From Nitrospinae bacterium RIFCSPLOWO2_12_FULL_45_22 (GTDB lineage: Bacteria; 2-12-FULL-45-22), in assembly GCA_001803565.1 (NCBI GenBank), contig MHDQ01000279.1:1-6452 (forward strand): a stretch of DNA of 6,452 nt, given 5' to 3'. The position numbers were made by a program, and so were the translations under genes. Numbering within the stretch: the stretch's first letter is position 1; every line of letters begins with the position of its first letter. The notes below the pieces were generated by a model. The model was not told where the DNA came from, made no database searches, and saw only the letters and a program-made list of their open reading frames with translations. Positions 4,824 through 6,452 of this stretch are shown here, one piece after another.

Positions 4824-5978
4824 TTATTGAGTGCTGTATTTCTGGCCCTGAAGTAGTTCTATAAATGCCTCCATCCTTGTCCTGATCTGGCCCAGGCTAA
4901 TAGAAGAATAATCTGAATTTATATGGAGCAGGGGGATACCCATCTGGTTGAGCCATTTGCGATCGTCTTCTACCTTAAATGCATAGGCATCGCAGAACCT
5001 TAAGGTATAGGAAATAACCCCAGCAACCCGGTATTGCTTGATCAATTCCTTTATATGTTCTCTGCGAGCATTGCCTTCTCTTCGGACATCGGGCAGGGTA
5101 GCGCATGGAATCTTTCCAAGATACCTACGAGCTAGCCCTTCTAGAGTAGGTTCTTCCACATCGTTCCAGAACCATCGGGTGCCGGTGCAAAGCTCATCTA
5201 TCACGATATTTACCCCGAGTTCTTTAACAAGGTCAAGGATCTTCCTATCCCCGGATGCCAGGATACTTCCTGCTATAAGGAGCCTCGGCCCTCTTCTATT
5301 ACCCTTTCTTCGTTCCCTGATTAATGCCAATTCCTCTAGGACAGTGTCAAGGATTTTAAGGTATTTCTGGCGGTCCAATACAAATCCAGCCTCAACTATC
5401 TCATGTGCCTCCTCCCAAGAGACCGGTGGGAACTCTTCTTTAAGGAAGTTATATATAGCCCTTAACTTTTGCCGGATAGAATTATAGAGGGAAATAGAGT
5501 TTTTTAAGTCTTCCTCGGTTATCTTCTTATCAGCTATTTTTTCTATTCTTTCGCGAAAATCTTCCAACTCTCTTAGATAATACGCTAGTGCCTGGTTCTC
5601 TCCAAACTTCCTGGGTAGCCCTATGGGGATGACTTGGACCCCAAAATATTTTTCTAGGGTTTCTAGAACCCATTCCATCTGGACACAGGCGGGTGATTCC
5701 ACAATATAGTTGGTAGCCATAAAAAATGGGTCTTTACCACTGGCACGATAGCCTATGCACGATTTAGCATAGGAGCAGGAATTGGGGGTTATATATTCAC
5801 CACCACTTATCTCAGGCTCTTTTTCTCCGCCCCACATTAGCCGTATAGGGCTGAGCCCGGCGGCATGGATCAGCTCCTCAGGGACATAATTACAAAAATA
5901 GCCTATAGGGGTGCTCCATCTCAACTCTTCGGGTCTGGCTGCAGAGGCCCTTTTAATTTCTTCTAATCCTTTGATCAT
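4824..5978 (-). CDS. 2-hydroxyacyl-CoA dehydratase / benzoyl-CoA reductase-type subunit (384 aa)
   Basis: This is a second PF06050 subunit, presumably the partner of the 441-aa protein downstream. The N-terminal family signature GYFCNYVPEELIHAAGLSP (residues 26-44) is intact and includes C29. Further conserved cysteines are C68 and C74 (NSCSYAKSC), C98 (SPACVQ) and C329 (RFCDAY). The end of the protein, INSDYSSISLGQIRTRMEAFIELL (353-376), is the classic D-component C-terminal motif. The length matches HgdB or BcrC-type subunits (about 380 residues). Possible roles are dehydration of a 2-hydroxyacyl-CoA, ring reduction of an aromatic acyl-CoA, or an electron-transfer role as in double-cubane cluster proteins. 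Nothing visible decides among these. The start is supported by AAGGAG (5987-5992) 8 nt upstream. No activator ATPase gene adjoins it within the window. Confidence 0.87.
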   Translation of the reverse strand: MIKGLEEIKRASAARPEELRWSTPIGYFCNYVPEELIHAAGLSPIRLMWGGEKEPEISGGEYITPNSCSYAKSCIGYRASGKDPFFMATNYIVESPACVQMEWVLETLEKYFGVQVIPIGLPRKFGENQALAYYLRELEDFRERIEKIADKKITEEDLKNSISLYNSIRQKLRAIYNFLKEEFPPVSWEEAHEIVEAGFVLDRQKYLKILDTVLEELALIRERRKGNRRGPRLLIAGSILASGDRKILDLVKELGVNIVIDELCTGTRWFWNDVEEPTLEGLARRYLGKIPCATLPDVRREGNARREHIKELIKQYRVAGVISYTLRFCDAYAFKVEDDRKWLNQMGIPLLHINSDYSSISLGQIRTRMEAFIELLQGQKYSTQ

Positions 5979-6066
5979 AATTATTTCTCCTTAAGGATTA
6001 ACCCTATAGGAGATACATCTTAATTTTTACTTGGGTGTGGCTATTCTTTGTCATAAAGCCTATGAC

Positions 6067-6078
6067 GTAGCATGCTAC
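6067..6078. promoter_or_regulatory. Perfect 12-bp palindrome, possible operator
   Basis: GTAGCATGCTAC is fully self-complementary. It falls a few bases downstream of the transcription start expected from the candidate promoter at 6092-6100, a place where a dimeric repressor could act on the operon. It also contains an ATG (minus strand, 6073-6071) preceded by AGGGAGG (6078-6084) that would open a 10-codon leader peptide. Which of these readings matters, if any, is unknown. Confidence 0.3.
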
Positions 6079-6091
6079 CTCCCTACTTTCT

Positions 6092-6100
6092 ATTGTATCA
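6092..6100 (-). promoter_or_regulatory. Candidate extended -10 promoter for the dehydratase operon
   Basis: On the minus strand the sequence reads TGATACAAT, an extended -10 (TGn plus TACAAT, one base off consensus). No good -35 is present at 15-19 bp upstream, which extended -10 promoters can tolerate. Transcription would start near 6085 and give a leader of about 107 nt before the 384-aa gene. Confidence 0.35.
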
Positions 6101-6126
6101 CGAATTCTATTTGTGCTATTTGAGGT

Positions 6127-6140
6127 ACGGATAAATCCGT
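6127..6140. repeat. Perfect 6-bp inverted repeat upstream of the operon
   Basis: ACGGAT and ATCCGT are separated by AA. It lies upstream of the candidate -10 of the dehydratase operon, roughly at the -42 to -55 region, so an activator site is conceivable. No other evidence supports it. Confidence 0.25.
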
Positions 6141-6365
6141 GGCTCCAAAAAAGTTCGTGGATTTCTGCCAGAAAATAGCCCCCCCAATTCAATTAGAAAT
6201 TGTTTCTTTCTTTTTTAGGGCATATGGCACATATTGCGGTAGCTTTGAGACGGTTCAGAAAATAAGAGGATCAGCCTAGTCATTGGAGTTAGAGGTAAAT
6301 GTTTAGATGCCAATAAACCCAATCCATCTTATAGGTTTGAGATTGTCCATGTCAATCTAATTTTT

Positions 6366-6452
6366 TGTCAAGCCAAAATAGAAATGTCCTATTTTTACCA
6401 AAATAGAAATGTCCGGTTTTAAGGTACTGGAAGTATCCGTTCTCTCTCCTTT
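6366..6452 (+). mobile_element. Probable end of a second insertion sequence, running off the window
   Basis: From TGTCAAG (6366) the sequence carries two exact copies of the 17-mer CCAAAATAGAAATGTCC (6373-6389 and 6398-6414) with a 25-bp period, then GG and a T run. Multiple short terminal direct repeats inside a TGT tip are typical of IS21-like elements, and I associate this GGACATTTCTATTTTGG word with such ends, but the transposase is outside the window. The exact tip and the family are inference. Confidence 0.45.
6373..6414 (+). repeat. Two direct repeats of a 17-bp word
   Basis: The word CCAAAATAGAAATGTCC occurs at 6373-6389 and again at 6398-6414 without mismatch, separated by 8 bases (TATTTTTA). 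Probably transposase-binding repeats of the flanking IS end. Confidence 0.8.

Larger units (their letters stand above)
5979..6365. other. Intergenic region without a convincing gene
   Basis: Apart from the Shine-Dalgarno of the 384-aa gene (5987-5992), the candidate promoter and two palindromes, I see nothing coding. The one minus-strand open frame here (6004-6192) starts at a TTG without a ribosome binding site and crosses the candidate promoter. The stretch 6193-6365 is AT-rich and holds no recognisable motif. Confidence 0.5.

Noticed and set aside
6004-6192. Minus-strand open frame of 62 codons upstream of the 384-aa subunit
   Set aside because: It starts at TTG with no Shine-Dalgarno, has no recognisable family, and spans the candidate promoter and both palindromes; treated as chance.
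6373-6414. CRISPR array
   Set aside because: Only two 17-bp repeats with an 8-bp spacing; repeat and spacer lengths do not fit a CRISPR array.

Overview
The window looks like chromosomal DNA of an anaerobic bacterium of moderate GC, possibly Desulfobacterota or another obligate anaerobe with strong AGGAGG-type ribosome binding sites. The host guess rests on one gene pair: two 2-hydroxyacyl-CoA dehydratase / benzoyl-CoA reductase-type iron-sulfur subunits, a chemistry almost confined to anaerobes. The exact taxon cannot be read from the sequence.

Left part (7-1500): an apparently full-length IS3-family insertion sequence with 12-bp perfect terminal inverted repeats (TG...CA ends), an orfA with helix-turn-helix and coiled coil, and an orfB integrase-core transposase with a clean D-D-(35)-E triad. 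OrfB lies in the -1 frame relative to orfA. The orfA stop codon comes just before the A9 run where a canonical slippery site would be expected, so the fusion transposase may be broken.

Middle part (1501-2628): what I read as a remnant of an integron gene-cassette array. Two sites with attC architecture (1665-1730 and 2568-2628) lie in the same (+) orientation. They bound one complete cassette of about 0.9 kb, whose gene (a DUF3800 protein) is inverted with respect to the attC sites. A second, partial cassette to the left was interrupted by the IS and keeps only a 41-codon gene tail plus its attC. No integron integrase is in the window, so this is a cassette cluster without a visible integrase, or the distal end of an array whose integrase lies further left.

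Right part (2679-5978, all minus strand): a likely operon, read right to left, of a 384-aa dehydratase-type subunit, a 130-bp gap filled with intergenic repeat sequence, a 441-aa dehydratase-type subunit, and after 14 bp a LUD-domain protein. The activator ATPase that such enzymes need is not in the window. The DUF3800 gene, although backward in its cassette, points the same way as this operon and could be reached by read-through.

Far right (5979-6452): an apparently non-coding leader and intergenic region with a candidate extended -10 promoter and two perfect palindromes. From about 6366 there are two 17-bp direct repeats that look like the end of another insertion sequence running off the window.
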